Shown: positions 27,136 through 35,419, numbered from the stretch's first letter. The stretch: 64,000 nt of DNA from JABDEZ01 sp965276955 (GCA_965276955.1 CBDIBP010000019.1:1-64000), one strand, 5' to 3'. Notes: a model not told the origin generated them from the sequence alone. Numbers and translations: made by a program.

Positions 27136-27719
27136 ACGGGAAAGAAGCTTTAAAAGATTTTATACGAAGCGTATACCCCATGCACGAGCACGAGGCAGAT
27201 ACCATTGTGGACCATTTTAGTGAAAAAGAATACGCAAAGAACGACTACTTTTTAGCAGAGGGTCACGTCAACCGAAATTATGCATTTTTAGAAAAAGGCT
27301 TTATGAGGGCGTATGCGCACGATGTTGATGGCAATGAGGTGACCACTGCTTTTTACGGTGAACACCAGGTAGTTTGCGAACTTTCTTCTTTTTTCAAGCG
27401 CATACCTTCAGAAGAAAATATCCAGGCTCTTACTAATTGCACTGTTTACTACATCACTTTTGATGAATTGCAGGTCGTATTTCATGCTATGCCGCATTTT
27501 CGTGAATTTGGCAGGCTGGTGCTGGTAAATGCCTATACCAACCTAAAACAGCGTATGTACACCATGCTGAAAAATACGGCCGAAGAGCGCTATGCCAACT
27601 TGGTGCGCACTAACCCTAAAGTTTTTCAGCATGCCCCATTGAAGTATATAGCTACTTACCTGGGTATAACAGACACCTCGCTCAGCCGCATAAGGAAAGA
27701 ATTTGCGAAGAATGGCTGA
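27132..27719 (+). CDS. Crp/Fnr family transcriptional regulator
   Basis: 195 residues: a cyclic-nucleotide-binding-type beta-roll (NDYFLAEGHVNRNYAFLEKGFMRAY, about 30-120), a long dimer helix, and a short C-terminal helix-turn-helix (LKYIATYLGITDTSLSRIRKEF). This is the common Bacteroidota Crp-like form without Fnr cysteines; the ligand is unknown and may be none. It overlaps the esterase stop by 4 bp. A 14-bp perfect palindrome 14 bp after its stop could be its own target for the membrane-protein gene that follows. Confidence 0.88.
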   Translation: MNGKEALKDFIRSVYPMHEHEADTIVDHFSEKEYAKNDYFLAEGHVNRNYAFLEKGFMRAYAHDVDGNEVTTAFYGEHQVVCELSSFFKRIPSEENIQALTNCTVYYITFDELQVVFHAMPHFREFGRLVLVNAYTNLKQRMYTMLKNTAEERYANLVRTNPKVFQHAPLKYIATYLGITDTSLSRIRKEFAKNG

Positions 27720-27732
27720 TACAATTCATAAG

Positions 27733-27746
27733 TTGCCAATTGGCAA
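27733..27746. promoter_or_regulatory. 14-bp palindrome, possible regulator site
   Basis: TTGCCAATTGGCAA is a perfect palindrome lying between the Crp-type regulator and the membrane-protein gene. TTCCTTTG at 27769-27776, close to a -7 box, follows 22 bp later, so a bound dimer would sit at or just above the -33 region. Confidence 0.45.
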
Positions 27747-27797
27747 GTATTAGCAAGCTGGCCTGTGCTTCCTTTGTGTACATAAAAAACAAACACA

Positions 27798-28478
27798 ATG
27801 GAACATGTACCTGTTTATCTCAGCATTCTCTTTCTTCTGACTGTCCTCGCAACGCTCGTTCTTTTTTTCCGGGCCATGTACAAACCACTTACGGCATTGT
27901 TCGTAATAGGCGCATGGATAATACTACAATCCATCATTAACCTGCGTGGTTTTTATTTGGTGACGGATAGTGTGCCGCCCCGGTTCATGATGGTTGTTCT
28001 TCCACCAGTACTGTTAGCTATAGGGCTTGTGTTCACAAAGTGGGGGAGTGCTTTTATCGCAAAACTGGATTTGAAAAAGTTAACGCTCTTACATAGCGTA
28101 CGTATCCCTGTGGAATTGATATTGTTTTCACTATGTTTCTACAAAGCGATACCTGCTATCATGACCTTTGAAGGCAGTAACTTTGATATACTCGCCGGGC
28201 TTACAGCACCTATTATATACTACCTTTTGCTGAAGAACAAGATAAACTGGAAACTACTGCTGGCCTGGAATGTTATTTCCCTGTTGCTTTTAATGAATAT
28301 CGTGGCCATTGCGTTATTGTCTGCACCATTCCCCTTTCAAAAATTTGCATTTGACCAGCCGGATATAGCCATTCTATATTTCCCCTATGTTTTGCTGCCC
28401 GGTTGCATAGTGCCACTGGTCTTGTTCTCGCACCTGGTGGTCATCAAACGCTTGTGGAAAGAAAAGAGCATCGCATAA
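27798..28478 (+). CDS. Seven-helix membrane protein of unknown function
   Basis: 226 residues, almost all in about seven hydrophobic helices with short loops, from MEHVPVYLSILFLLT to VLFSHLVVIKRLWKEK. Charged residues cluster in the C-terminal tail (inside). No signature motif is recognised. It sits behind a palindrome and after a Crp-type regulator, so it may be that regulator's target (inference). A strong terminator follows immediately, overlapping the stop codon. Confidence 0.78.
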   Translation: MEHVPVYLSILFLLTVLATLVLFFRAMYKPLTALFVIGAWIILQSIINLRGFYLVTDSVPPRFMMVVLPPVLLAIGLVFTKWGSAFIAKLDLKKLTLLHSVRIPVELILFSLCFYKAIPAIMTFEGSNFDILAGLTAPIIYYLLLKNKINWKLLLAWNVISLLLLMNIVAIALLSAPFPFQKFAFDQPDIAILYFPYVLLPGCIVPLVLFSHLVVIKRLWKEKSIA

Positions 28479-28506
28479 AAAAAGCAAGCGTATAGCTTGC
28501 TTTTTT
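28477..28506 (+). terminator. Intrinsic terminator
   Basis: A7 GCAAGC, GTATA loop, GCTTGC T6, starting at the last bases of the membrane-protein stop codon. It lies 5 bp from the 3' end of the convergent tRNA-Arg, and the symmetrical A/T tracts could end that transcript too. Confidence 0.9.
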
Positions 28507-28510
28507 ACTG

Positions 28511-28582
28511 TGGTCTCGCCGGGAATCGAACCTGGATCTAAAGTTTAGGAAACTTCTATTCTATCCGTTGAACTACAAGACC
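28511..28582 (-). tRNA. tRNA-Arg (anticodon CCT)
   Basis: Cloverleaf on the minus strand: acceptor GGTCTTG/CGAGACC (one G-U), D stem GTTC/GAAT, anticodon arm GAAGT-TTCCTAA-ACTTT with CCT at positions 34-36 (reads AGG), T arm CCAGG-TTCGATT-CCCGG, discriminator A; CCA is not encoded. The T stem has one A-C mismatch (51-63). Everything upstream of the T arm, with about 57 bp of 5' flank, is duplicated at 28942-29076. Confidence 0.93.
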
Positions 28583-28639
28583 GGAATTGAATCGGGCTGC
28601 AAAAATAGTGTTCTGTATCATTTTTTGCAATAAAATATT
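28535..28639 (-). repeat. Direct repeat, copy A (intact tRNA 5' part and leader)
   Basis: 105 bp covering tRNA-Arg from the 5' leader to the variable loop. It matches 28942-29076 base for base apart from one single-base and one 29-base insertion in the other copy. Both copies have the same orientation and bracket the GIY-YIG gene, 302 bp apart. Confidence 0.95.
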
Positions 28640-28652
28640 TTAGTTGATGCTA

Positions 28653-28907
28653 TTATCTAAATGGGTCTGTTCCAAGTTTGGACTTTAAAAACTTTCTGCC
28701 AGCAGCGGACTTAAAATATTTTTCACGCTTGATGGCGTCTTCAACGGTGTCATGCATCTCATAATAAGCGATCACAAATGGGATGTATGGCTTAATAGAG
28801 GTTGTCATACCGGCGTTATGTTGTTTCAATCTTTTTTCGAGATCTTGACAATGTCCCTTATAGAAAAAAGCATGGCCAACACTTTTGATGACGTAAGAAT
28901 AGTACAC
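28653..28907 (-). CDS. Small GIY-YIG family nuclease
   Basis: 84 residues, a single GIY-YIG domain: YSYVIKS (GIY strand), FYKGHCQDLEKRLKQHNAG (YIG strand with Lys in place of Ile, and the catalytic Arg helix), and AIKREKYFKSAAGRKFLKS with the metal-binding Glu. Stand-alone proteins of this kind (UPF0213-like) are common in Bacteroidota; their role is unknown, and the fold is shared with homing endonucleases. It lies alone between the intact tRNA-Arg and a broken copy of the tRNA 5' half, an arrangement that suggests it arrived as part of an inserted unit. Confidence 0.88.
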   Translation of the reverse strand: MYYSYVIKSVGHAFFYKGHCQDLEKRLKQHNAGMTTSIKPYIPFVIAYYEMHDTVEDAIKREKYFKSAAGRKFLKSKLGTDPFR

Positions 28908-28941
28908 GAGAAAAATAAGCTATTTGAAAGAAGAAAGTAAA

Positions 28942-29019
28942 GATCTAAAGTTTTAGGAAACTTCTATTCTATCCCCGTCCGAACGGCGTTCAGCCGGGCG
29001 GGCGTTGAACTACAAGACC
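28942..29019 (-). pseudogene. Broken tRNA-Arg 5' half with an insertion in the D loop
   Basis: Minus strand reads as the tRNA-Arg from GGTCTTG through the anticodon arm to AGATC, then stops matching. Compared with the intact copy it has one extra A in the anticodon 3' arm and a 29-nt GC-rich insert (28975-29003) in the D loop. No T arm or acceptor 3' strand follows, so it cannot form a tRNA. Confidence 0.93.
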
Positions 29020-29076
29020 GGAATTGAATCGGGCTGCAAAAATAGTGTTCTGTATCATTTTTTGCAATAAAATATT
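28942..29076 (-). repeat. Direct repeat, copy B (next to gldD)
   Basis: 135 bp, equal to copy A plus 1 and 29 inserted bases. It reaches into the last codon region of gldD (stop codon at 29075-29077) and is the copy still next to the conserved upstream gene, so it may be the original 5' half displaced by an insertion. Confidence 0.92.
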
Positions 29077-29662
29077 ATTGCCACCTCAGCGTCCTCAATA
29101 TATGCTCTATATCACTACGTAAAAAAGTATTCACCGGGCGCAGCGAATCCGCATTTGGGGTAACGTCAAAATACAGTGCGCCACGTATAAAATGCTTCAC
29201 ACTATCGGTAGCTATGAACTGATACGCAGAGGCAGCATCGCCTCCCACCTGGTAAAATACACCGCTCACACCATAAGCATTATGAAAGTAGGCGTCATTG
29301 ATATAGTCAGCCTTCTTGGTATGGAAGTAGGACAATTTATGGGCGTCTTCCAACAGCTTGTCTAGCGACTGGCCGGGTCCTATGCTCTTGTAGCTGATGT
29401 ATATGGTGCCACCTACTGTAGGGAAGTTGATATTTATCCAGTAGGGATTTTCTGGTTTTTCCCCAAAAAATGAAGTGTCCCTTTCTATAGAGCCATACAC
29501 CGGGTATTCGAACGTATAGGGAAAACCAGCCAGGTCAAGCTGTCTGTAGCTATGCTGCGGCGTATCTATACGAAAGTAACCGGCCGGTTTGGGTGTGAAC
29601 ACATTGGGCCTGCAAGACAAGAGGCAGACACACAATAATATGGGTATAAAATAACGTAACAT
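29075..29662 (-). CDS. gldD: Gliding motility lipoprotein GldD
   Basis: 195 residues from ATG 29662 (MLRYFIPILLCVCLLSC), a lipoprotein signal with lipobox LLSC; the frame is open 16 codons further upstream without support. The mature start NVFTPKPAGYFRIDTPQHSYRQLD and the FPYTFEYPVYG block are typical of GldD, a lipoprotein required for gliding and T9SS function in Flavobacterium johnsoniae. It fits the T9SS cargo genes in this window. Its stop codon overlaps the end of the tRNA-derived repeat by 2 bp. Confidence 0.92.
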   Translation of the reverse strand: MLRYFIPILLCVCLLSCRPNVFTPKPAGYFRIDTPQHSYRQLDLAGFPYTFEYPVYGSIERDTSFFGEKPENPYWININFPTVGGTIYISYKSIGPGQSLDKLLEDAHKLSYFHTKKADYINDAYFHNAYGVSGVFYQVGGDAASAYQFIATDSVKHFIRGALYFDVTPNADSLRPVNTFLRSDIEHILRTLRWQ

Positions 29663-29811
29663 CGTGCCAAAACTAATTAAAATAGCGGTATTGTGCGCTC
29701 CAATCCACACATTGTACTGTTCGCGGGTTGTTGTGTCGGTATTCTACTGTATTACCTTATCCTGTCCCGCTTTTTTTTATTATTTTCGCATCCTGATACA
29801 AAAAACCTATT

Positions 29812-30126
29812 ATGGAAGAACAGCAGTTACCAGAACAACAATTGAACATAGAGCTGACAGAAGAAATGGCAGATGGCATTTATGCTAACCTTGCAGTTAT
29901 CACGCATTCATTTGCAGAATTTGTAGTAGATTTTGTGAATGTGATGCCCAACATGCCTAAGGCAAAAGTAAAATCCCGCGTCATAATGACCCCGCAGCAC
30001 GCCAAGAGGCTGATGCGTGCACTGGTAGATAATGTTAAGAGGTTTGAGGCGCAGCATGGTGTTATTAAAGATCAGGAGGCACCATCATTGCCATTTGCAT
30101 TCAACGGCCCTGCAGGCCAGGCTTAA
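29812..30126 (+). CDS. DUF3467 domain protein
   Basis: 104 residues, acidic at the start, with the DUF3467 pattern: GIYANLAVITHSFAEFVVDF, then AKVKSRVIMTPQHAKRLMRAL. Small cytoplasmic proteins of this family are widespread in Bacteroidota and of unknown function. A TATTTTCG box about 30 bp upstream is one base off the -7 consensus. guaA follows 29 bp later and may be co-transcribed. Confidence 0.88.
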   Translation: MEEQQLPEQQLNIELTEEMADGIYANLAVITHSFAEFVVDFVNVMPNMPKAKVKSRVIMTPQHAKRLMRALVDNVKRFEAQHGVIKDQEAPSLPFAFNGPAGQA

Positions 30127-30155
30127 GTTTAGTTTTTTTTACCCCATTTTTCTTA

Positions 30156-31694
30156 ATGAACGATAAGATACTCATCCTCGACTTTGGTTCTCAGTACACG
30201 CAGCTTATAGCTCGTAGCATCAGGGAGCTGAATATATATTGCGAGATACAGCCTTGCACCAAGCCTATAGTGTACGCTGCCTCTATGAAAGGTGTCATAC
30301 TATCGGGTAGTCCATATACTGTGAACGATGCCCAGGCGCCCAAACCAGATATTAAGGAAATGGGCGACCACCTGCCGGTACTGGGGGTATGCTATGGCGC
30401 ACAGTTGCTGGCACAGCAATGGGGTGGGGAAGTAGGCCGCTCTGCACATCGCGAGTTTGGCCGCGCACACCTGCAGGATATAACTGCGGATGCATTGTTC
30501 GCAACTATACCGGCTCACAGCCAGGTGTGGATGAGTCATGGAGATTCTATAAAACAACTACCTGAAGGTTTTGAACTGATAGCCAAGACCGAAAGCATAC
30601 CTGTAGCTGCCTTTAAAGCGGCTAAAGATTTTGCAAAGAATGCGGTTTACGGTATACAGTTCCACCCGGAGGTAACGCATAGCACAGACGGGCGCCAATT
30701 GCTGAAAAACTTTGTGGTAGATGTGTGTGGCTGCAAGCAAGACTGGACACCGGCTGGCTATATACAGGAAACTGTAGCGCGCCTGAAAGAACAACTGGGA
30801 GACAAGAAGGTGGTAATGGCGCTGAGCGGTGGGGTAGACTCTACCGTAGCTGCTACCCTTATACATCGTGCTATAGGTAGCAACCTGTACTGCATATTTG
30901 TAGATAACGGTCTGCTGCGCAAAGATGAATATCAACAGGTTCTGGATGGCTACAGCCACCTGGGACTGAATACTAAAGGAGTAGATGCCCGCGAGCGCTT
31001 CTATAAAGCCCTTGACGGGGTATCTGATCCGGAGCAAAAAAGAAAAATAATAGGAGGCCTGTTCATCGATGTGTTTCACGATGAAGCAGTGCAGCTGAAA
31101 GATGTGAACTTTTTAGGTCAGGGTACCATTTATCCCGATGTTATTGAATCGGTATCAGTGAACGGACCTTCTGCCACTATCAAGTCGCATCATAATGTTG
31201 GTGGCTTGCCAGAGATCATGAACCTTTCATTGGTAGAGCCATTGCGTTTTCTGTTCAAAGACGAGGTACGCAAAATAGGTCGCGAACTGGGTATAGACGA
31301 CGTGTTCATAGCCCGCCATCCTTTCCCTGGGCCAGGCTTAGGCATACGCATACTGGGCGCTATTACTGAGGAAAAAGTGAAAATGCTGCAGGAAGCTGAT
31401 GCTATTTACATTCAGTTGCTTCGCGATTCCGGCTTATACAGCCAGGTATGGCAGGCAGGAACAATACTGCTGCCAGTGCAGAGCGTGGGTGTAATGGGTG
31501 ATGAAAGAACGTATGAATACACTGTAGCCCTGCGTGCTGTAACATCGGTAGATGGTATGACGGCAGACTGGGCACACCTGCCTTACGACTTTTTAGCGAA
31601 GGTATCTAACGACATTATTAATAAGGTACGGGGCATTAACCGGGTTGTTTACGACATTAGCTCCAAGCCGCCGGCTACAATAGAGTGGGAATAG
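30156..31694 (+). CDS. guaA: GMP synthase (glutamine-hydrolysing)
   Basis: Converts XMP to GMP using ATP and glutamine ammonia. 512 residues, normal length. Class I amidotransferase triad: Cys79 in GVCYGAQ, His170 and Glu172 in FHPEVTH. The ATP pyrophosphatase P-loop LSGGVDST is near residue 224, and the C-terminal dimerisation domain ends GINRVVYDISSKPPATIEWE as in most GuaA. The next gene starts within its last bases. Confidence 0.98.
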   Translation: MNDKILILDFGSQYTQLIARSIRELNIYCEIQPCTKPIVYAASMKGVILSGSPYTVNDAQAPKPDIKEMGDHLPVLGVCYGAQLLAQQWGGEVGRSAHREFGRAHLQDITADALFATIPAHSQVWMSHGDSIKQLPEGFELIAKTESIPVAAFKAAKDFAKNAVYGIQFHPEVTHSTDGRQLLKNFVVDVCGCKQDWTPAGYIQETVARLKEQLGDKKVVMALSGGVDSTVAATLIHRAIGSNLYCIFVDNGLLRKDEYQQVLDGYSHLGLNTKGVDARERFYKALDGVSDPEQKRKIIGGLFIDVFHDEAVQLKDVNFLGQGTIYPDVIESVSVNGPSATIKSHHNVGGLPEIMNLSLVEPLRFLFKDEVRKIGRELGIDDVFIARHPFPGPGLGIRILGAITEEKVKMLQEADAIYIQLLRDSGLYSQVWQAGTILLPVQSVGVMGDERTYEYTVALRAVTSVDGMTADWAHLPYDFLAKVSNDIINKVRGINRVVYDISSKPPATIEWE

Positions 31695-31711
31695 TGCCAA
31701 CAAGCTGCAAC

Positions 31712-32977
31712 ATGAAGAAGAGTGTTTTCCCTGTGATCGTTCTATTAGCGCTGGCCATGCCCCAAACGGTGCATGCGCAGTTCCTCAACGGACTATTCAA
31801 ACGGCACAAAAAGAAACAGCAGGTAGTTGTAGCGCCCGCTAAACCCAAGGTAAAGAAAAAAAAGCAGGAGATAATTTACCCGGAAACGGTGAAGAAGGAA
31901 CGCTACCGGGTAGATATACTTGCGCAGTTGTACCTGAATGAGCTGCTTAAAGATGGCAAGCCTGCCTTCAAAAATAAGATGCCTGATAATGCAGCGCCCA
32001 GTATTGAGTTTTATGAGGGTACCCTGCTGGCAATAGATACACTGCAAGCTATGGGGTATAACATGGATGTGTTCGTACATGATGTTACCAACGCTACAGA
32101 GTTCCCATCGGCGCTCATTAATAATAAACAGTTAGATACTACTAACCTTATTATTGGCGCTATAAATGCCCGGGATATAGCCGATGTGGCAGAGTTTGCA
32201 AATAAGCACCATGTCAATCTTATTTCTGCGCTATCTCCATCTGATGGAGGTGTAAAAGACAATATGTATTTTACACTTTTACAGCCCAACCTGAAAAAGC
32301 ACTGCGAGTTCATTAATGCTGAAGTACGCAAAGAGCATCCATCAAGTAATGTCACATTGTTTTACCGTACCAATGCATCGGCCGATGACAATGCATACAA
32401 TTATCTGAAGGGCAGCGATGCTGTAAATAATTACAGGCCTGTGCTCTGTAATACCTTGCCAGATAGATCAGTGCTGAACATTTTATTCGATAGCAGCATA
32501 ACCAATGTGGTAATAATAAGTATAGTAGATGTAGGCTACGCAGATAAAATGTTGCAACTGCTTGATCATAACTTCCCGGGCTATCGTTTTGAAGTATATG
32601 GCATGCCGTCGTGGAGGTCTATGTCTTCTATTCATAAAACGGATAAGTATACCAATATTGGCATTAATATCTCCGCACCATTTTATTTTAACCAGAACAG
32701 TCTTACTGGTAAGTATGTGGAGCGCACTTTTAAAGCCAGGTTCAATGGGCACACCAGCGAAATGGTATATAGGGGATATGAGACAATGTTGTGGTATGCC
32801 ATGCTGCTAAATAAGTATGGTACTATATTCAACATGCATGCAAATGAACAGGTGAGTGCACCGTTCACAAGTTTTAAGATAATGCCTCAGTGGGATAAAG
32901 ACCTGAACTTTCTTTTCAACGAGAACGAACATTTGTACCTCTACCGTTACCAGGGTGGCTCTTATATGACAGAGTAA
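31712..32977 (+). CDS. Exported periplasmic-binding-protein-type 1 fold protein
   Basis: 421 residues from ATG 31712 (MKKSVFPVIV) with signal peptide ending VHAQ; an upstream ATG at 31685 overlaps guaA but spoils the signal. A very basic linker (RHKKKQQVV, KPKVKKKKQ) follows, then a type 1 periplasmic binding fold: IEFYEGTLLAIDTLQAMGYNMDVFVHDV, the INARDIADVAEFANKHHVNLISALSP block and an LYLYRYQGG end. Related Bacteroidota proteins carry LysM repeats; none are seen here. Ligand unknown. Confidence 0.8.
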   Translation: MKKSVFPVIVLLALAMPQTVHAQFLNGLFKRHKKKQQVVVAPAKPKVKKKKQEIIYPETVKKERYRVDILAQLYLNELLKDGKPAFKNKMPDNAAPSIEFYEGTLLAIDTLQAMGYNMDVFVHDVTNATEFPSALINNKQLDTTNLIIGAINARDIADVAEFANKHHVNLISALSPSDGGVKDNMYFTLLQPNLKKHCEFINAEVRKEHPSSNVTLFYRTNASADDNAYNYLKGSDAVNNYRPVLCNTLPDRSVLNILFDSSITNVVIISIVDVGYADKMLQLLDHNFPGYRFEVYGMPSWRSMSSIHKTDKYTNIGINISAPFYFNQNSLTGKYVERTFKARFNGHTSEMVYRGYETMLWYAMLLNKYGTIFNMHANEQVSAPFTSFKIMPQWDKDLNFLFNENEHLYLYRYQGGSYMTE

Positions 32978-32987
32978 TTAAAGGCAA

Positions 32988-34148
32988 TTAATGCGGTTGC
33001 ACCTGCTGTGCAACCGGTATACTATTGGCAGGTGCATTAGCTTTATTCATTTCTGCTATCATCTGCTGGTTCTTTTCCATTTTGCTCTTCCTCAAAAAGA
33101 ACAAAATACCGAACAAGCCCATAGATAAACTCAGGATACACAATATGCCAATGTTCGGGTCTGCATCCTGCACCAGCAAGGCTACAGTAATGATAAGGAT
33201 ATTCGATGTAACGAGTATACTCACTGCCTGCGAATGGTTGTAACCAGCATCGAGCAGCAGGTGATGTAAGTGGGTACGGTCGGCAGCAAAGGGAGAACCA
33301 CCTTTGCGCATACGGTTGAGAAATACCCGGAACGAATCGAATACAGGAACGAATAATATAGATAGCGCAACCAGCAATGCTCCCTTATGAGAGTGAATGA
33401 TATTGCCTAAAGGGCTTTGTGCACTGTACGCATGCACAAATAATATAGAAAGTATAGACAGGGTGAAACCGGTGAACAAGGAACCTGTATCACCCATAAA
33501 TATTTTTGCAGGCGACAGGTTGTAACGCAGGAAACCAATAAGTCCCCCCATGAGGCTAAAAGCCATACAGGCCTCCCCAACATTGCCGGTAAGCGCCAGG
33601 CATACACCCAGTGAGAGCGAACCCAACACCCCCAAAGACCCAGCCAGGCCATCAATACCATCTATAAGATTAATGGCGTTAGTTACAAACATGCAGCCTA
33701 CGGTAGTAAAGGCTACGCTTACCCACCACGGCATTTCGTAGATGCCCAGTATGCCATGCAGCGAGCTGATGCGTATATCAGCAACAGAAATAGTAATAAT
33801 AGAAGCAATGAACTGTGCCAAAAACTTTTTAGATGGCGAAATGCTGATAAGGTCGTCGTTAATGCCTGTTACAAAAAGCACTATCGATGATACCAAAATG
33901 ATATTCCATTGACTTACAAAAGCCTGATGATTGATGAAAAGTGCACAGGCTATAACATAAGAAAAGAAGATGCTGATACCCCCCAGATTTGGTATAATAG
34001 TAAGGTGTATCTTCCTTTTATTGTCGGGTACATCAAATAGCTTTTTGCGTTTTGCTACATATATTACCCTTGGTATCGAAATGGCACTTAGTACAAGTGT
34101 GCATAAAAATATTAGTGGATATAAGATGTATGGTGCTATATCGATCAT
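32988..34148 (-). CDS. WecA/MraY-family polyprenyl-phosphate GlcNAc-1-phosphate transferase
   Basis: 386-residue inner membrane enzyme with about 11 helices. Family motifs: GGISIFFSY early, NAINLIDGIDGLAG (catalytic Asp-rich loop), FMGDTGS, and the cytoplasmic DRTHLHHLLL His motif. It moves a sugar-1-phosphate onto undecaprenyl phosphate to begin O-antigen, enterobacterial-common-antigen-like or teichoic-type polymers. The C-terminal tail is Gln/Ala-rich. The nearby WecB-like and O-antigen-ligase-like genes suggest a shared polysaccharide function, though they are not in one operon. Confidence 0.9.
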   Translation of the reverse strand: MIDIAPYILYPLIFLCTLVLSAISIPRVIYVAKRKKLFDVPDNKRKIHLTIIPNLGGISIFFSYVIACALFINHQAFVSQWNIILVSSIVLFVTGINDDLISISPSKKFLAQFIASIITISVADIRISSLHGILGIYEMPWWVSVAFTTVGCMFVTNAINLIDGIDGLAGSLGVLGSLSLGVCLALTGNVGEACMAFSLMGGLIGFLRYNLSPAKIFMGDTGSLFTGFTLSILSILFVHAYSAQSPLGNIIHSHKGALLVALSILFVPVFDSFRVFLNRMRKGGSPFAADRTHLHHLLLDAGYNHSQAVSILVTSNILIITVALLVQDADPNIGILCILSLSMGLFGILFFLRKSKMEKNQQMIAEMNKANAPANSIPVAQQVQPH

Positions 34149-34333
34149 GCGTTTATCTCGTAGCTATATCCCTGGTTAGGTAAAGTATCCGTTTTGCTTA
34201 TAAATTTCAACGCAATATCCATTAAATAATAATAGAATTAATTATTGCTATCAAATATACAATAATAATGGAGCTAAATTAGCAAATAACAAATTGATAA
34301 AATAGAGGTTCATTTACAATTTGTTCAAGAGTA

Positions 34334-35419
34334 TTATTTTATGTGCTTAATGACTGAAATGATGCGCGATGCAGCATTGCCATCCCAAAGGTAGGGTATG
34401 TTCCCTTTCTTCCATTTACCTGTATGCAGCAACTCGAACATATGCCGCAGTTCATTCAAGTTGCCGGTCAATATCTTATTGGTGCCAATGGTAAAGGTCT
34501 CCAGCCGTTCTTTATTATTGTTTATAGTGATACAGGGCACATGCATCATGGTGCTGTCTTCCTGCACATCAGTAGAGTCTGTAATTACAATTTTAGCATG
34601 TTGCACCAGGTACGATAGGTGCAGGTAATCCATAGGTTTGGTCAGTACCAGGTTAGCAGCCCTGCCGTTCACTTGTTCTATGGTCTCTGCCAGCCGTTTG
34701 TTTACCGGGAAAATGACAGGGATACCTTCTGATAGGTCTACTATACAGCCCAGTATCTCTTTTAGTATCAGCGGTGCAAAGTTAGCATGCTGGTATACGA
34801 ATACTATATAGTCTTGTGGTTTCAGGCTCAGCTTCTTCCACAGCAGTGGCTGTTCAAAATGTGGCGATAGTTTACGCAACGCATCGGCCCGCACATTGCC
34901 CACAAAGAATATATTAGATTCTGCCACGCCAGCTTTCCTCAAGTTCTCATTTGCAGAGTGTGCACCGGTAAAGTAATAGTCGGTAACAGAATCCGTTACC
35001 ACTCTATTTATTTCTTCCTGTTTGGTGTTGTCGTAGCTGCGTAGGCCGGCGTCTACATGGCCTATATCTACCGACAGCATTTTTTTTGCCGCAACACTGC
35101 AGCCAATGGCAGCGTTAGAATCGCCAACCAATAGTATCAGTTTAGGTGGGTATATGGCAAGCACCTTTTCGTAGCGCACCATTATAGTAGCCGTTTGCTC
35201 TACGGTGCTGCCACTACCTGTTTCCAGGTTTACGTGGGGTTTCTCTATACCAAGCTTTGAATAAATGGTACTGGTAAGTGCTTTGTCGTTAAAATGGCCT
35301 GTGTATATGTACCTGTATTTAATATCGGTGCCTTTATGGTGTTCTTTCCGGATAGCGGCCAGGATAGGTGCTATTTTAATGAAATCTGAATGTTCTCCGG
35401 CAATGATGTCGATCAGCAT
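34334..35419 (-). CDS. Divergent UDP-GlcNAc 2-epimerase (WecB) family protein
   Basis: 361 residues with the two Rossmann-like domains of the non-hydrolysing epimerase family. Retained: Lys15 of the N-terminal loop, VGDSNAAIG (Asp100), GHVDAGLRS (Glu to Asp in the usual HVEAGLR), and EEINR. Changed: the UDP-binding GTRPE loop reads AGEHSDF, HRREN reads YQHANF, and TDSGGIQEE reads TDSTDVQED. The fold is certain but the normal epimerase activity is not; it may use another nucleotide sugar or be inactive. Confidence 0.8.
   Translation of the reverse strand: MLIDIIAGEHSDFIKIAPILAAIRKEHHKGTDIKYRYIYTGHFNDKALTSTIYSKLGIEKPHVNLETGSGSTVEQTATIMVRYEKVLAIYPPKLILLVGDSNAAIGCSVAAKKMLSVDIGHVDAGLRSYDNTKQEEINRVVTDSVTDYYFTGAHSANENLRKAGVAESNIFFVGNVRADALRKLSPHFEQPLLWKKLSLKPQDYIVFVYQHANFAPLILKEILGCIVDLSEGIPVIFPVNKRLAETIEQVNGRAANLVLTKPMDYLHLSYLVQHAKIVITDSTDVQEDSTMMHVPCITINNNKERLETFTIGTNKILTGNLNELRHMFELLHTGKWKKGNIPYLWDGNAASRIISVIKHIK

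Noticed and set aside
28752..28940. 62-codon plus-strand frame opposite the GIY-YIG gene
   Set aside because: Antisense shadow of a gene with a clear family match.
32995..33015. GGTTGCAC/GTGCAACC inverted repeat as a terminator between convergent genes
   Set aside because: No T-run on either side; lies in the last codons of the WecA-like gene and is probably chance.
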